Counted from the first letter of the stretch, positions 45,471 through 56,345 are shown. The stretch is 64,000 nt of DNA from Neoechinorhynchus agilis (GCA_051530055.1 CM121341.1:806001-870000), one strand, 5' to 3'. Numbers and translations: made by a program. Notes: generated by a model not told the origin, from the sequence alone.

Positions 45471-46046
45471 GCCTTGATATCGAAAATGAGTTATGGACTT
45501 CAATGAACGCACGGATCCGACTAGTTTGCTATAAAATAGTGAAGATTGGGTGTAGAGAAGAAGAACGTAACTAAGATTGAAAGTAAGAAATCTACCTTAA
45601 AAAACGACAAATTTGGGCTATTCTTAAAGTCGCAAAGATTAAAATGGGCGTCCACACTTTAAAATTAATACAGTAAACTGATTTAAACTTTATTAGAATC
45701 CATTACAACTTTCGAAATTCGATTTACGTAGACTAACGCAAAAGACGTTCGTGCTGATCAGCCTTGATATCGAAAATGAGTTATGGACTGCAATGAACGC
45801 ACGGATCCGACTAGTTTGCTATAAAATAGTGAAGATTGGGTGTAGAGAAGAAGAACGTAACTAAGATTGAAAGTAAGAAATCTACCTTAAAAAACGACCA
45901 ATTTGGCTTATTCTTAAAGTCGCAAAGATTAAAATGGGCGTTCACACTTTAAAATTAATACAGTAAACTGATTTAAACTTTATTAGAATCCATTACAACT
46001 TTCGAAATTCGATTTACGTAGACTAACGCAAAAGACGTTCGTGCTG
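45471..46046 (+). repeat. two-copy tandem duplication, 290-bp period
   Basis: 45471-45760 and 45761-46046 are nearly identical, differing at only a handful of bases (for example GACTTCAATG versus GACTGCAATG), so the duplication is recent. No coding sequence is evident. Confidence 0.93.
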
Positions 46047-46049
46047 GTA

Positions 46050-48475
46050 GAGTCGATGCATAATCGTTCTTGATGAATATAAGAGAACTTATCAGTGACA
46101 TTCCATAGCTTCTGGGCGTTAGAAAAACGAAATTAGAGTACCTCGGCCAAAACCTTCTCGATTAGAGCACAATATCTATAAAAATCTTATGAGTTTTAGT
46201 AAAATCACGGTCAGACTATTTATCTCAAATTACTTATTTTTATATTTGGCTTACGAATCTCGAGCAACAGACGTGCTTCTTCGAAATTAGTAATACTTCC
46301 AAGATGTCTACAATTCTCTAAGATTTATCAATCGCATATCTAATCTTTAAATATGAGTAGTCCTAAATAAGGTTTATAGAGACAGTCCGTAGATGGACTT
46401 TCATTTTAAAAGGGATTTAACTTTTCAATTGAGATAGCAAATGACATTCTCCATGTTTTTAAATGAGAATAATAAACTCATCACTTAGAAAACGTGTTAG
46501 ATTTTTAATTAAATTTCATATCTACCAACTTCAAAATGATTAAAAACGAGATTCTGTTTTTAAAGTGTGCCGAAAATCGAAAACCTTTCAGCCATAACGA
46601 TGAACATAAAAACAAAGGAATTTAAAGAAGATTTCGGTCTAGAATATAGTCAAATCGAGATATGAGTCAAAGCTCCCACGATCTAAGTTCAATGAACATA
46701 TTAAAGTCTATCAAAAAATAAAACGGTGTTTTACATATAATAAAAGGAAGTTGAAATGGGGAGAGAATTTTTAATTGAGCGTTCCTTTTTGTTACTATTA
46801 TCTCGTTTCATGTTTTGTTTTTAAACTAAAAAACTTCGAGGAATTCGTTCATCGACCAAATCACCAAATTTGTTTCAAAATGTTTCTAATGTTTGTTGGT
46901 TTCTTTTCTTCGTCGCTTTTCGTCCCATTTTTCCTGCAATTTAGCAGAAATATAATACGGCCGATGGGTTATTTTTTTCGCCACTCCGGTCGATCGATAA
47001 ACGGACCGATCTTTTACATATTCATCCCGGCACTCTTTGATAAACTCTTCGTTTCGGTACCTAAATCGAGCCAAAATTGTCTAGATAAACGTTTAAAAGA
47101 AACTAACCATTTATTAAGGCACTCGTTCAGTTGCTTTATTTCTGATTGGCATTTAAATAAGCTCCATCTTTAGACTGGATTCACACTTACGAAGGACGTC
47201 CGTGGGTGAGTCCAATCGAGTACCTTTCTCTTCTGAACATTTTCCAAGTGCTTTCGAAAAAATGGAGAATAATTAAAAATTAATAGTGAGGAATTTTTGA
47301 GTCAATTAAAAAGGATATATGGGCCCGGGAGCTCCATCAAAATTAAAAATATGGCGATTACTATTTCGATTATTTTTTTACTACCAATGATGATTGAGAG
47401 CAAAACGCATTTCCCTGTTCTTTTAGTTGAACCATAATTTTCTAGTATTATAAAGTTTAAATCGTTACTCTCAATTTGATCTCTATAATTTTTCGGTACC
47501 CAGAGCCAAAAATGATTTGTTTTTAGATACCTTCAGTAAAGTTGCTACATTTTTCCCTGTGAGCTTTTTCACGGATTCTTATGCTTACGAAAGCGTATTC
47601 CTCGACTCTACGGACGAATTTGCAATTCGGATCACCTTTAAATTTGCACATAAAGAATCACGATTTAATTGCAACGAACTAACCGCGACCTAAAGGACCG
47701 CCACTGTATAATTCCTCCTTCGTATACTTCTTAATCCGTGACTTTTCCTTTGGGTGACCTTCAGTCGACATTGAACAATTATTTTTAAGTAAAAAGGAAA
47801 TCAGTCCGAAGATTGATTCTTCCAGAATATTGGTTTTTTGTGTGCAAAAACGAGATAAAAGTTGGACAAACGCTTTTAAGGATTTCTATGTGTTCAATTG
47901 AGCAATCTCGAAAATCGTCGAGAGAAAATCCTTTGAAATGATAGAGTTGATGATGTAAAATAATCATGAAAGATTGAATTATTCGTGTTGGTTTTTGGAG
48001 GGAAAATTTAAGAAATTTCGGTTTAATCCGTGATATCTCGGCGAGGAAAATACAAACATTTTGGATGAATCTCAATTCAATAAAATATTTACTATCCTAG
48101 ATTGTGATCACCACATCTCCAATCTCAAAAATCATCTAAGTTCATTAGAGAGGCACCAACCTAAAAAATGGCATGCCGAGTTCCGCGCCTCCCCCTATCA
48201 ATTTCATTAAATATCGTTGTGCAAGCTAACGTCTTCTGAAATGAAAGAAGGAAATAATATTATTGGTCCTCTTGTTGTTAGATTTGATCTAATAATAGTA
48301 ATTGTCCTTAAGTGTTCTTATATTCACTCTAAATTAAGGATTAAACTTTTGTATTTTTACCTTTAGATAGCCTGAATTTGTTGACGAAGAGTGCCATCAG
48401 ATCGCGCATCTTCTGAATTAACAAGTATTCTTAATTATCTGAAGGCACTATTGGGTGTCCAAATGTTTTAACTGT
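46050..48475. other. long stretch without supported gene
   Basis: A 132-codon plus-strand frame (46775-47173) and an overlapping minus-strand frame (46886-47074) are present, but neither has recognisable similarity or supporting splice or polyA context. Confidence 0.45.
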
Positions 48476-48479
48476 ATCA

Positions 48480-48750
48480 AAATCTTGGCGGAAAACTTTA
48501 TCCGGCAAAAAAATGCAAAGCCGTCATTGTATTCAATTGTCGCCCGAATGCTTGCAGTGTTGCCTCTCAATACGACGATGCTGATATTCTGAAACCTGGC
48601 CTTGCATCGCCGTTTGTAACCTGAAGGCGTCGCTTCATTTCCCTCAGCAGTTGAAGAGCTTCGCTACCAAGAGATCCGTAGGTCTCAACCCCAAAAGGCA
48701 CAAACTCATGGGCTAAATCCAGGTATTTCGCCGTTTAACGTCCTTCCGCA
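48480..48750 (-). mobile_element. LINE family 2 C-terminal fragment
   Basis: The minus strand gives VPFGVETYGSLGSEALQLLR, then EMKRRLQVTNGDARPGFR and a block around EATLQAFGRQLN, the same C-terminal block as at 25.1 kb. Decayed. Confidence 0.65.
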
Positions 48751-49009
48751 GCTCTCGCTGCACCCCCCAGCTTGAGCCACCAAAATTTGTTCGAATATTT
48801 ATAGGTCTTTAAAATTAAAGCGCTTAGTATTTTTAAAACAACGTTTTTTAACACGGTATATTTTGGACCGCCGAGTAGAATTAATTTTTCAATGAACAAT
48901 TGAACGCATCATTTTTTAACAAAAGAGTTTGTCCTCCTAAAATTGAAAAGTTATAAAACAAAATCATCCTTCAATAAAATCTAAAAATTTCGACGATTGA
49001 ACGACGCAA

Positions 49010-49120
49010 AAGAAGTTGTATTCCTGCGACAAAATATCTCCCTCGCAGTACAACGAGGCAATGCTGCTAGCGTGATAGCGACAGTCGAGGAAGAAGAGAA
49101 GCTGAGATCTTGCAGGTTTT
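49010..49120 (+). mobile_element. LINE family 2 terminal fragment
   Basis: The DNA TTCCTGCGACAAAATATCTC matches 25995 onward (RQNISLAVQRGNAASV block), ending in a degraded ATAGCGACAGTCGAGGAAG. Confidence 0.6.
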
Positions 49121-49129
49121 AAACAACGA

Positions 49130-50400
49130 CCTCCTTTTAGATCGTCCAGTTTAATCAGAAAATCCTTTGATTATCGAATGAGAGCATTAATTATTCAACA
49201 TAAAAATTCGCCCTGTCTAAAAAACGTTACGTAAAGAATATTCGCGAAATTTGATTCTAGCGAGTTTCATTAAATTTTTAAATATTAGCCCCTTTCCCCT
49301 AGATACAATTCAGGTTTTCGAAAGTCAATTTCTTTTTAGACCGCGCAATCTAATAAAAAGATTTCTAAAATAGGATTAGATTTGGCCGGCTGAAATAACG
49401 TGAAGGTAAAAATCGTTCGTCAATAAAATCTGATGCTTATGATCATCACATAATTTAAAAGTATGGATTTTCTTCAGAATATTTTTGTGTGCTCCCATTA
49501 ACTCACTGTTTTTCTTTATGAAACGCACGATTCGTAAAAAAAATAAAAATGTGCAAATTACCGTGTTGTTGTTAAAAATAACAACTCTATGGTTAATAAT
49601 TTCTCATCCGATACAAATCTGCTTTTAATTGGACGAGTCGCTTATTAGGACCGAAACGATCGCGTCCCAATGTGGTCCGATTAAACACGTATTTCTGTAT
49701 GCAATTTCTCACACGAATTTGTTTTCGAATTTACTCAATGAAGTAATGTATTACCGCAAATGCATACAAACGCATGAACAAGCACTTAAAAATCTTTTAT
49801 AATAGAAGTCAGAATATGCAGATTTTATCATTATGCTCATTAACACAGTAAAACTGTCTTTTAAACACATTCAATCCATATTTAATTTTCCCTTGGCACA
49901 AACTGCTTTTGTTCAAAAAAAATCGATTATTGGTAAGTGTACCAACTGTCTTCCCGTAAGTTTTTTATTTTATTAAAATTTACAGCAATTCTAGGTTTTT
50001 GTTATGTCTGCTACTGAAACTGTTTTTCCTACAATTTAAACTTCAAGGTACTGTAAATGTGAGTTGTTTTGAAAAAATACAGCGAGAAAACTTCTATTAG
50101 CAATCACATATTTTTACTTTTTACATATCTTTAATATAAACGATTATTCACTGTCGCATTGATGAATTTGAACTCTAACGAGGAATTAATTGCGCGTATT
50201 GCCCGTGCACAGTTTTTAAAAATTCAGAGACTCAAAAGAGGCAAAAAATACTTTAAAGTATATTTACTAAGAATTAATGACCAAAAATGCGAATTAATTT
50301 CGTTTTCTTGATTTTATCTGAAAATTTTATTGTCTGTTACTTGCACAAATACTTTGTCTCAGCCACCATGCCCAAACGTTTAAAATATAAAAAAATTAAT
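49130..50400. other. AT-rich intergenic stretch
   Basis: No gene or repeat recognised before the eIF3e-like cluster. Confidence 0.5.
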
Positions 50401-50417
50401 TAATAAATGAAAAGCCT

Positions 50418-50783
50418 TTAAATTTCGTATATGTCTACATTATTTCCACAGGAGTCAATTTTTCCTTTTAGTTTTCCCACATTTATTAATTGCACGATCA
50501 AATCCTTTGTAGTTTTGAAAGGCAATTGGAGCAGCTGCGCAGTGTGTCGAATAGAGACATTGTAGCTCAAGTCGAAAAGACGTTCAAGGAAAAGGAATCT
50601 GGCTGCTTCTGTGTATTTCTCCAAATATTTTACCAAATTTTCATCTGATCTTACGAATTGTATTGATTTACATAGATAGTTCGCTGCGTCTTCAAAGTTA
50701 AATCTGACAAATAGGGAAACAAGGAAGTTACTGACTGGATCATCTGATCTAATAAATCTTAGATTGTCAAAAAATTCAGACAT
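50418..50783 (-). CDS. short eIF3e-like PCI/winged-helix protein (divergent gene)
   Basis: From the ATG at 50783 the frame encodes 121 residues; a longer reading starting at GTG is not credible. The whole protein aligns with the C-terminal PCI region of translation initiation factor eIF3 subunit e: DPVSNFLVSLFVRFNFEDAA, then a helix with SDENLVKYLEKYTEAARFLF and the winged-helix part VSIRHTAQLLQLPFKTTKDL then IVQLINVGKLKGKIDS, matching the eIF3e pattern F-D-F-D-x-A ... L-E-x-F-I-E-N-A-R-x-x-I-F and L-I-x-N-x-x-L-x-x-K-I-D. The ~300 N-terminal residues of eIF3e and its C-terminal tail are absent. It faces the tandem plus-strand array, whose units begin at its own start codon. No intron in the coding part. 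Function unknown; competition with eIF3e for eIF3 or PCI partners is inference. Confidence 0.8.
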   Translation of the reverse strand: MSEFFDNLRFIRSDDPVSNFLVSLFVRFNFEDAANYLCKSIQFVRSDENLVKYLEKYTEAARFLFLERLFDLSYNVSIRHTAQLLQLPFKTTKDLIVQLINVGKLKGKIDSCGNNVDIYEI

Positions 50784-51251
50784 TGTATTAATCCTTGCAA
50801 TGCTTCGAAACACTTGATAATAGCTAAAATAGCTTTAGAAATGGCCATTTATTGAATCACGATTTTTTCGACAACTTATTCGTATGCTGATATTTAGGAG
50901 AAAAATACTTTTTTATTGATAGGTACCGAGCACAATCATGTGCCCGATTTTCCCACGATATAAATCACAGCTGGACGTAAAAATGCCGAGAAAAATCGTT
51001 TGAAGTATAAAAATCGATTTCGATTCAGTTAGCACGCCTGAGTGAATTCCCTTTGTTCTAATTCCCTTTTTTAATCGAAGTTAGTAAAAAGACGCATGCA
51101 ATTAGCTTCCTGAACGCTGATTGGCTGAAGTGGTTGGACACGTGATAGCACAAGTTTACACTAAAAACGAATCGTTCCTTGAGCAGCATTTTTAACTGCA
51201 ACTCGTTTTCACTTCAACAGCTAACAGTACTTCTCAACAAAACTTGCAAAA
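50784..51251. promoter_or_regulatory. bidirectional promoter region of unit 1
   Basis: 468 bp separate the divergent starts at 50783 and 51252. An inverted CCAAT box (TGATTGGCTG) at about 51117-51126 and an E-box CACGTG at 51139-51144 lie about 110-130 bp before the plus-strand ATG. The same pair is preserved in units 2 and 3. Confidence 0.5.
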
Positions 51252-51686
51252 ATGTGTCTCGAATCTGGAATCAATGTGGTAATTCATATTGGTCAAGACT
51301 TTGATGAAATTGAGAAGATGACTAAATTTTATACGTCCAAGACAGGGTTATCCGAATTCGAAGATCCAGCTCATAAGTTCTTACTAGCTATACTCGTCGA
51401 CTTTAATTTTGGAGAAGCTAGCAAAAAAATCAGTGAATCGATCGAAGCAATAAAAGAAGATGAAAATCTGGTAAACAGACTGGACCAATTCATAGAGAAT
51501 GCGCGAAGGGTATTTCTTAACAGATACTTCTTGATATACGCAGTAGTTTTGATTGAAAGTGTAGCAAAAGAACTTCAAATGCCTGTTAAAGAAGTAACGA
51601 TATTGATTGAGGATCTCATGATACAGAACGAATTGCCTGGACAATTCAATGAAGATAAAACCAAAGTGTATACCTACATGAAGTGA
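51252..51686 (+). CDS. eIF3e-like PCI mini-protein, tandem copy 1
   Basis: ATG frame of 144 residues, single exon. After a ~35-residue N-terminal stretch (MCLESGINVVIHIG, then DFDEIEKMTKFY) comes the eIF3e C-terminal PCI pattern: DPAHKFLLAILVDFNFGEAS, DENLVNRLDQFIENARRVFL (eIF3e has FIENAR at the same place) and a winged helix SVAKELQMPVKEVTILIEDL ending in a beta-wing (YTYMK). It is about one third the length of eIF3e and lacks its long N-terminal helical repeats. AATAAA at 51774 follows. Copy 3 is almost identical. The upstream promoter is repeated with each copy, so each can be transcribed on its own. Which PCI complex, if any, it joins is unknown. Confidence 0.82.
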   Translation: MCLESGINVVIHIGQDFDEIEKMTKFYTSKTGLSEFEDPAHKFLLAILVDFNFGEASKKISESIEAIKEDENLVNRLDQFIENARRVFLNRYFLIYAVVLIESVAKELQMPVKEVTILIEDLMIQNELPGQFNEDKTKVYTYMK

Positions 51687-52522
51687 TTGAATTTCAACGT
51701 GGTTCACAAGTTTTGAAAAGCTGGTGTTTGCTTTAATGTGCTAATAATTTAAAAAAACTAAAATAATTTGTAAAATAAAAAAATGTGTGCTTAATTTCTT
51801 ATTCTATGATTTGGGCATGGTGCTAAAAGGACAAATGAATTTAAAAATAAACGCACAATATTAAGAAATACCTATAATAAACCTTAAAGTATAAAGATGA
51901 CAAAATGCATTGCAGCCTATTAATTTAGTTTTCAAAAAATTTACGGCGTTGTTTTAAACTAAGGATTTTATCCGAAACGTCCTTCAATTCACCTTTTTAG
52001 TCATTACGAAAATGTTCTCTAGGATTATTATGATAAAATAAAATGGAAAGACATTGTATTAATCCTTGCAATGTCTTCGAAACACTTGATAATAGCAAAA
52101 AAGCTTTAGAAATGGCCATTTCTTGAATCACGATTTTTTCGACAACTTATTCGTATGTTGATGTTTAGGAGAAAAATACTTTTTTATTGATAGGTACCGA
52201 GCACAATCATGTGCCCGATTTTCCCACGATATAAATCACAGCTGGACGTAAAAATGCCGAGAAAAATCGTTTGAAGTATAAAAATCGATTTCTATTCAGT
52301 TAGCACGCCTGAGCGAATTCCCTTTGTTCTAATTCCCTTTTTTAATCGAAGTTAGTAAAAAGACGCATGCAATTAGCTTCCTGAACGCTGATTGGCTGAA
52401 GTGGTTGGACACGTGATAGCATAAGTTTACACTAAAAACGAATCGTTCCTTGAGCAGCATTTTGAACTGCAACTCGTTTTCACTTCAACAGCTAACAGTA
52501 CTTCTCAACAAAACTTGCAAAA

Positions 52523-52957
52523 ATGTGTCTCGAATCTGGAATCAATGTGGTAATTGATATTGGTACACACTTTGATGATATTGAGGAGATGACTAAATTT
52601 TATACGTCCAAGAGAGGGTTATTCATATTCAAAGATCCAGTTCATATGTTCTTATTAGCTTTACTCGTCGACTTTAATTTTGGAGAAGCTAGCAAAAAAA
52701 TCAGTGAATCGATCGAAGCAATAAAAGAAGATGAAAATCTGGTAAACAGACTGGACCAATTCATAGAGAATGCGCGAAGGGTATTTCTTAACAGATACTT
52801 CTTGATTTACGAAGTAGTTTTGATTAAAAGTGTAGCAAAAGAACTTCAAATGCCTGTTAAAGAAGTAACGATATTGATTGAGGATCTCATGATACAGAAC
52901 GAATTGCCTGGACAATTCAATGAAGATAAAACCAAAGTGTATACCTACATGAAGTGA
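52523..52957 (+). CDS. eIF3e-like PCI mini-protein, tandem copy 2 (diverged N-terminal half)
   Basis: 144 residues, same architecture as copy 1. Within residues 1-50 it differs from copy 1 at 12 positions (H12D, Q15T, D16H, E19D, K22E, T31R, S34F, E35I, E37K, A40V, K42M, I47L) with only one silent change in the same stretch, whereas the remaining 94 residues differ only at two places (an Ala to Glu and a Glu to Lys in the YAVVLIE segment). Flanking noncoding DNA is almost identical to unit 1. The changes turn the acidic N-terminal half more hydrophobic and basic around residues 31-42. The winged-helix part is unchanged. The pattern points to selection for change in the N-terminal half. Confidence 0.82.
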   Translation: MCLESGINVVIDIGTHFDDIEEMTKFYTSKRGLFIFKDPVHMFLLALLVDFNFGEASKKISESIEAIKEDENLVNRLDQFIENARRVFLNRYFLIYEVVLIKSVAKELQMPVKEVTILIEDLMIQNELPGQFNEDKTKVYTYMK

Positions 52958-53794
52958 TTGAATTTCAACGTGGTTCACAAGTTTTGAAAAGCTGGTGTTT
53001 GCTTTAATGTGCTAATAATTTAAAAAAACTAATAATTTGTAAAATAAAAAAATGTGTGCTTAATTTCTTATTCTATGATTTGGGCATGGTGCTAAAAGGA
53101 CAAATGAATTTAAAAATAAACGCACAATATTAAGAAATACCTATAATAAACCTTAAAGTATAAAGATGACAAAATGCATTGCAGCCTATTAATTTAGTTT
53201 TTAAAAAATTTACGGCGTTGTTTTAAACTAAGGATTTTATCCGAAACGTCCTTCAATTCACCTTTTTAGTCATTACGAAAATGTTCTCTAGGATTATTAT
53301 GATAAAATAAAATGGAAAGACATTGTATTAAATCCTTGGAGTCTTCGAAACACTTGATAATAGCAAAAAAGCTTTAGAAATGGCCATTTCTTGAATCACG
53401 ATTTTTTCGACAACTTATTCGTATGTTGATGTTTAGGAGAAAAATACTTTTTTTATTGATAGGTACCGAGCACAATCATGTGCCCGATTTTCCCACGATA
53501 TAAATCACAGCTGGACGTAAAAATGCCGAGAAAAATCGTTTGAAGTATAAAAAAATCGATTTCGATTCAGTTAGCACGCCTGAGTGAATTCCCTTTGTTC
53601 TAATTCCGTTTTTTTAATCGAAGTTAGTAAAAAGACGCATGCAATTAGCTTCCTGAACGCTGATTGGCTGAAGTGGTTGGACACGTGATAGCATAAGTTT
53701 ACACTAAAAACGAATCGTTCCTTGAGCAGCATTTTGAACTGCAACTCGTTTTCACTTCAACAGCTAACAGTACTTCTCAACAAAACTTGCAAAA

Positions 53795-54232
53795 ATGTGT
53801 CTCGAATCTGGAATCAATGTGGTAATTCATATTGGTCAAGACTTTGATGAAATTGAGAAGATGACTAAATTTTATACGTCCAAGACAGGGTTATCCGAAT
53901 TCGAAGATCCAGCTCATAAGTTCTTACTAGCTATACTCGTCGACTTTAATTTTGGAGAAGCTAGCAAAAAAATCAGTGAATCGATCGAAGCAATAAAAGA
54001 AGATGAAAATCTGGTAAACAGACTGGACCAATTCATAGAGAATGCGCGAAGGGTATTTCTTAACAGATACTTCTTGATATACGCAGTAGTTTTGATTGAA
54101 AGTGTAGCAAAAGAACTTCAAATGCCTGTTGCAGAAGTAACGATATTGATTGAGGATCTCATGATAAAGGTGAACGAATTGCCTGGACAATTCAATGAAG
54201 ATAAAACCAAAGTGTATACCTACATGAAGTGA
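53795..54232 (+). CDS. eIF3e-like PCI mini-protein, tandem copy 3
   Basis: 145 residues. N-terminal half identical to copy 1. It differs by a Lys to Ala change (MPVAEV for MPVKEV) and by a small insertion: MIKVNELPG replaces MIQNELPG, adding one residue in the loop before the terminal wing. The frame is intact. Promoter elements (TGATTGGCTG and CACGTG) are preserved, and the polyA region matches unit 1. Its unit ends at about 54600, where unique sequence resumes. Confidence 0.82.
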   Translation: MCLESGINVVIHIGQDFDEIEKMTKFYTSKTGLSEFEDPAHKFLLAILVDFNFGEASKKISESIEAIKEDENLVNRLDQFIENARRVFLNRYFLIYAVVLIESVAKELQMPVAEVTILIEDLMIKVNELPGQFNEDKTKVYTYMK

Positions 54233-54609
54233 TTGAATTTCAACGTGGTTCACAAGTTTTGAAAAGCTGGTGTTTGCTTTAATGTGCTAATAATTTAAAA
54301 AAAACTAAAATAATTTGTAAAATAAAAAAATGTGTGCTTAATTTCTTATTCTATGATTTGGGCATGGTGCTAAAAGGACAAATGAATTTAAAAATAAACG
54401 CACAATATTAAGAAATACCTATAATAAACCTTAAAGTATAAAGATGACAAAATGCATTGCAGCCTATTAATTTAGTTTTCAAAAAATTTACGGCGTTGTT
54501 TTAAACTAAGGATTTTATCCGAAACGTCCTTCAATTCACCTTTTTAGTCATTACGAAAATGTTCTCCAGGATTATTATGATAAAATAAAATGGGGAAAGA
54601 AAAATTAAT

Positions 54610-55255
54610 CATTTATGAAAGTGCCAAATCAAAACTCTAAAACAATTTCCATACTTTGAAAATTAAGTTTTAATTTTTTGACATTCGTCAAAATTCCCTT
54701 CAAACCAATAATTCAGGTGTCTTGTATTATTATTTTCGGGGGAAAAGAGATTTTCTTTTAATAGTTTTATCGCACTCCGGATTTAGCGCGGCAAAAGTAC
54801 CAAAATGAATTTATTTAGGGTTTATTTACAAAGCGGAAGTATCTAATACTTTCATCCTTGAGGTCTCAATGGTCAGGATTAATAATATTTGACGAAATTC
54901 GATGGCCGAAGCCATACTTTGACTGAAAAAGGAGAAATAAGAGTTTCGGAAATTACTGAGAAAAATTAGAAAAATCGCGAACCTCAGAACTTTTCTTATT
55001 TTGCGTTCATGAATATCCGCGATGCCTTACTAAATTCTGACAGCAAGTCTAAGACGCAAATAATACTTAAAAATTTTATAGGATAAATGTCTCAAATTTT
55101 TTACACGTGAACGCTTGCGACAAAATCGCAGTTCAAAAATTATAACGTTATTCCACTGTATCAATGCTTTAAAGTCAGCAAAATATTTAATTAGAAAGAA
55201 TTGTCAGGAGGGAATTTTTATATTAAAAGAGTTTGTCTCGACCAAATCTTACTAA
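54610..55255. other. no gene; MITE end fragment
   Basis: 54735-54800 resembles the left end of the 38.2-kb MITE family (a GGGGGAAAAGA run, then a TAGTTTTATCGCACTCCGG segment). Nothing else recognised. Confidence 0.4.
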
Positions 55256-55259
55256 CATT

Positions 55260-55899
55260 CACGCCACTGCTCTGGATCACTCAACGAGCGCCCTTGCTGT
55301 GGCGGTCGAAAGGACGGATGCAGCGTTGCCTCTTTGCACAGCCAGACTAATGTTTTGTAGGAGGAATGCTCCTGCTCTCTGATCGCCAGTGATTCGTCTC
55401 AATCTCTTAGACAGTTGATTTGCCAGGTCCTGCGCCGGGGTACCAAACGACCTGGGCGTCTCGACGCCAAAGAGAACAAAATAATATTATCGACTCAGGT
55501 CGCTGTATTTCGTCCTTTTGCATTCCTAAGCGCGGTTACTGCTCACTCGGCTCTAGGACGTTGGACGCATTGACCAGTATTCAGGGCACGTCTAAGAATT
55601 GCGTTCACTTCGGCGTGCCTTGAGTAGCTTCCGCCTGATTCGCGGCAGGCGAGACTATGACGTCCCGGTGGTTCCACGGTCGCTCCGATGGGCAGCGATG
55701 GGATGGACACATCGGTAACCAAAAGTTTCAGGGGCACTGCAATCCTTATTGTTTCGCCGGAAAGATGGGTACCCACAAAAGCGATTGGGATAAGCGTTGA
55801 GCCAAGCACCCGATTCCCTTGTAGATACTCACCAAGCCATGAGAATCTGAAATTAAAGGGTTGTGAATTCTCGCTACCAGGAGTGAATCCCAAACTCAT
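55260..55899 (-). mobile_element. LINE family 2 C-terminal region
   Basis: The minus-strand frame 55899-55543 reads RVLGSTLIPIAFVGTHLSGE, PLKLLVTDVSIPSLPIGATV and RHSLACRESGGSYSRHAEVN then AILRRAL, the family's H-x-L-x-C ... R-H-x-x-x-N-x-x-x-x-R-A-L block that follows RT. Towards 55330 it continues with the RITGDQRA-type terminal block in other frames. This is the longest and best-preserved C-terminal copy in the window. Confidence 0.75.
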
Positions 55900-55949
55900 T
55901 ATTTGCCACCATTGACGGGTACCTACTCGCTATCTATTTGATCAATTTT

Positions 55950-56345
55950 ATGACATCGCGATCGAATATTTTAGGGCATTGCTGGGTTTTGTTAGCCACT
56001 AAATTTTGTCCAATATCATACGAGCGCCAATCACTAAATCAAGCATTTGTGTGTCTATTTTAAAGGAGAAAATTAAGCTCGTGAACTGGACATGAGAAGT
56101 ACGCTTAAAATTGCGTAATGATCTAAAAAATTGAATTTAGAAATTTGGCCTTATACTCGATGGAAACTGAGAAATTCCTGACATCATTGAAGCTGAATTT
56201 CGGAGGATGCTTATGAGCGCCTGCTCTTGTTCGAAAAAAAAACTGCAAATTTATGCCCGTTGAAGTTTCGAACGCAATTCGATTTTCAAGCGTATCTTCA
56301 TTCTAATCGAAAGTACTAGCCTCCAATAATTACGCCATCGCCCAC
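55950..56345. other. no supported gene
   Basis: Nothing recognisable was found. Confidence 0.45.

Larger units (their letters stand above)
50781..54600 (+). repeat. three tandem 1.27-1.28-kb gene-plus-promoter units
   Basis: Units run 50781-52051, 52052-53320 and 53321-54600. Each begins with CATTGTATTA, which in unit 1 is the start codon and promoter-side sequence of the divergent minus-strand gene, and ends with GATAAAATAAAATGG. Pairwise identity is very high, so the amplification is recent or kept uniform by gene conversion. Confidence 0.95.

Noticed and set aside
46775-47173. 132-codon hydrophobic frame
   Set aside because: No similarity, no splice or polyA context, and an equally plausible frame on the other strand.
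50784-50813. N-terminal extension of the minus-strand eIF3e-like gene starting at GTG
   Set aside because: A GTG start is not expected in animal nuclear genes; the in-frame ATG at 50783 fits the alignment and the duplication boundary.
51384-51707. Antisense open frames of about 105-108 codons in each eIF3e-like copy (also 52661-52978 and 53927-54253)
   Set aside because: They mirror the plus-strand genes, which have recognisable protein similarity and promoters; the antisense frames are by-products of codon composition.
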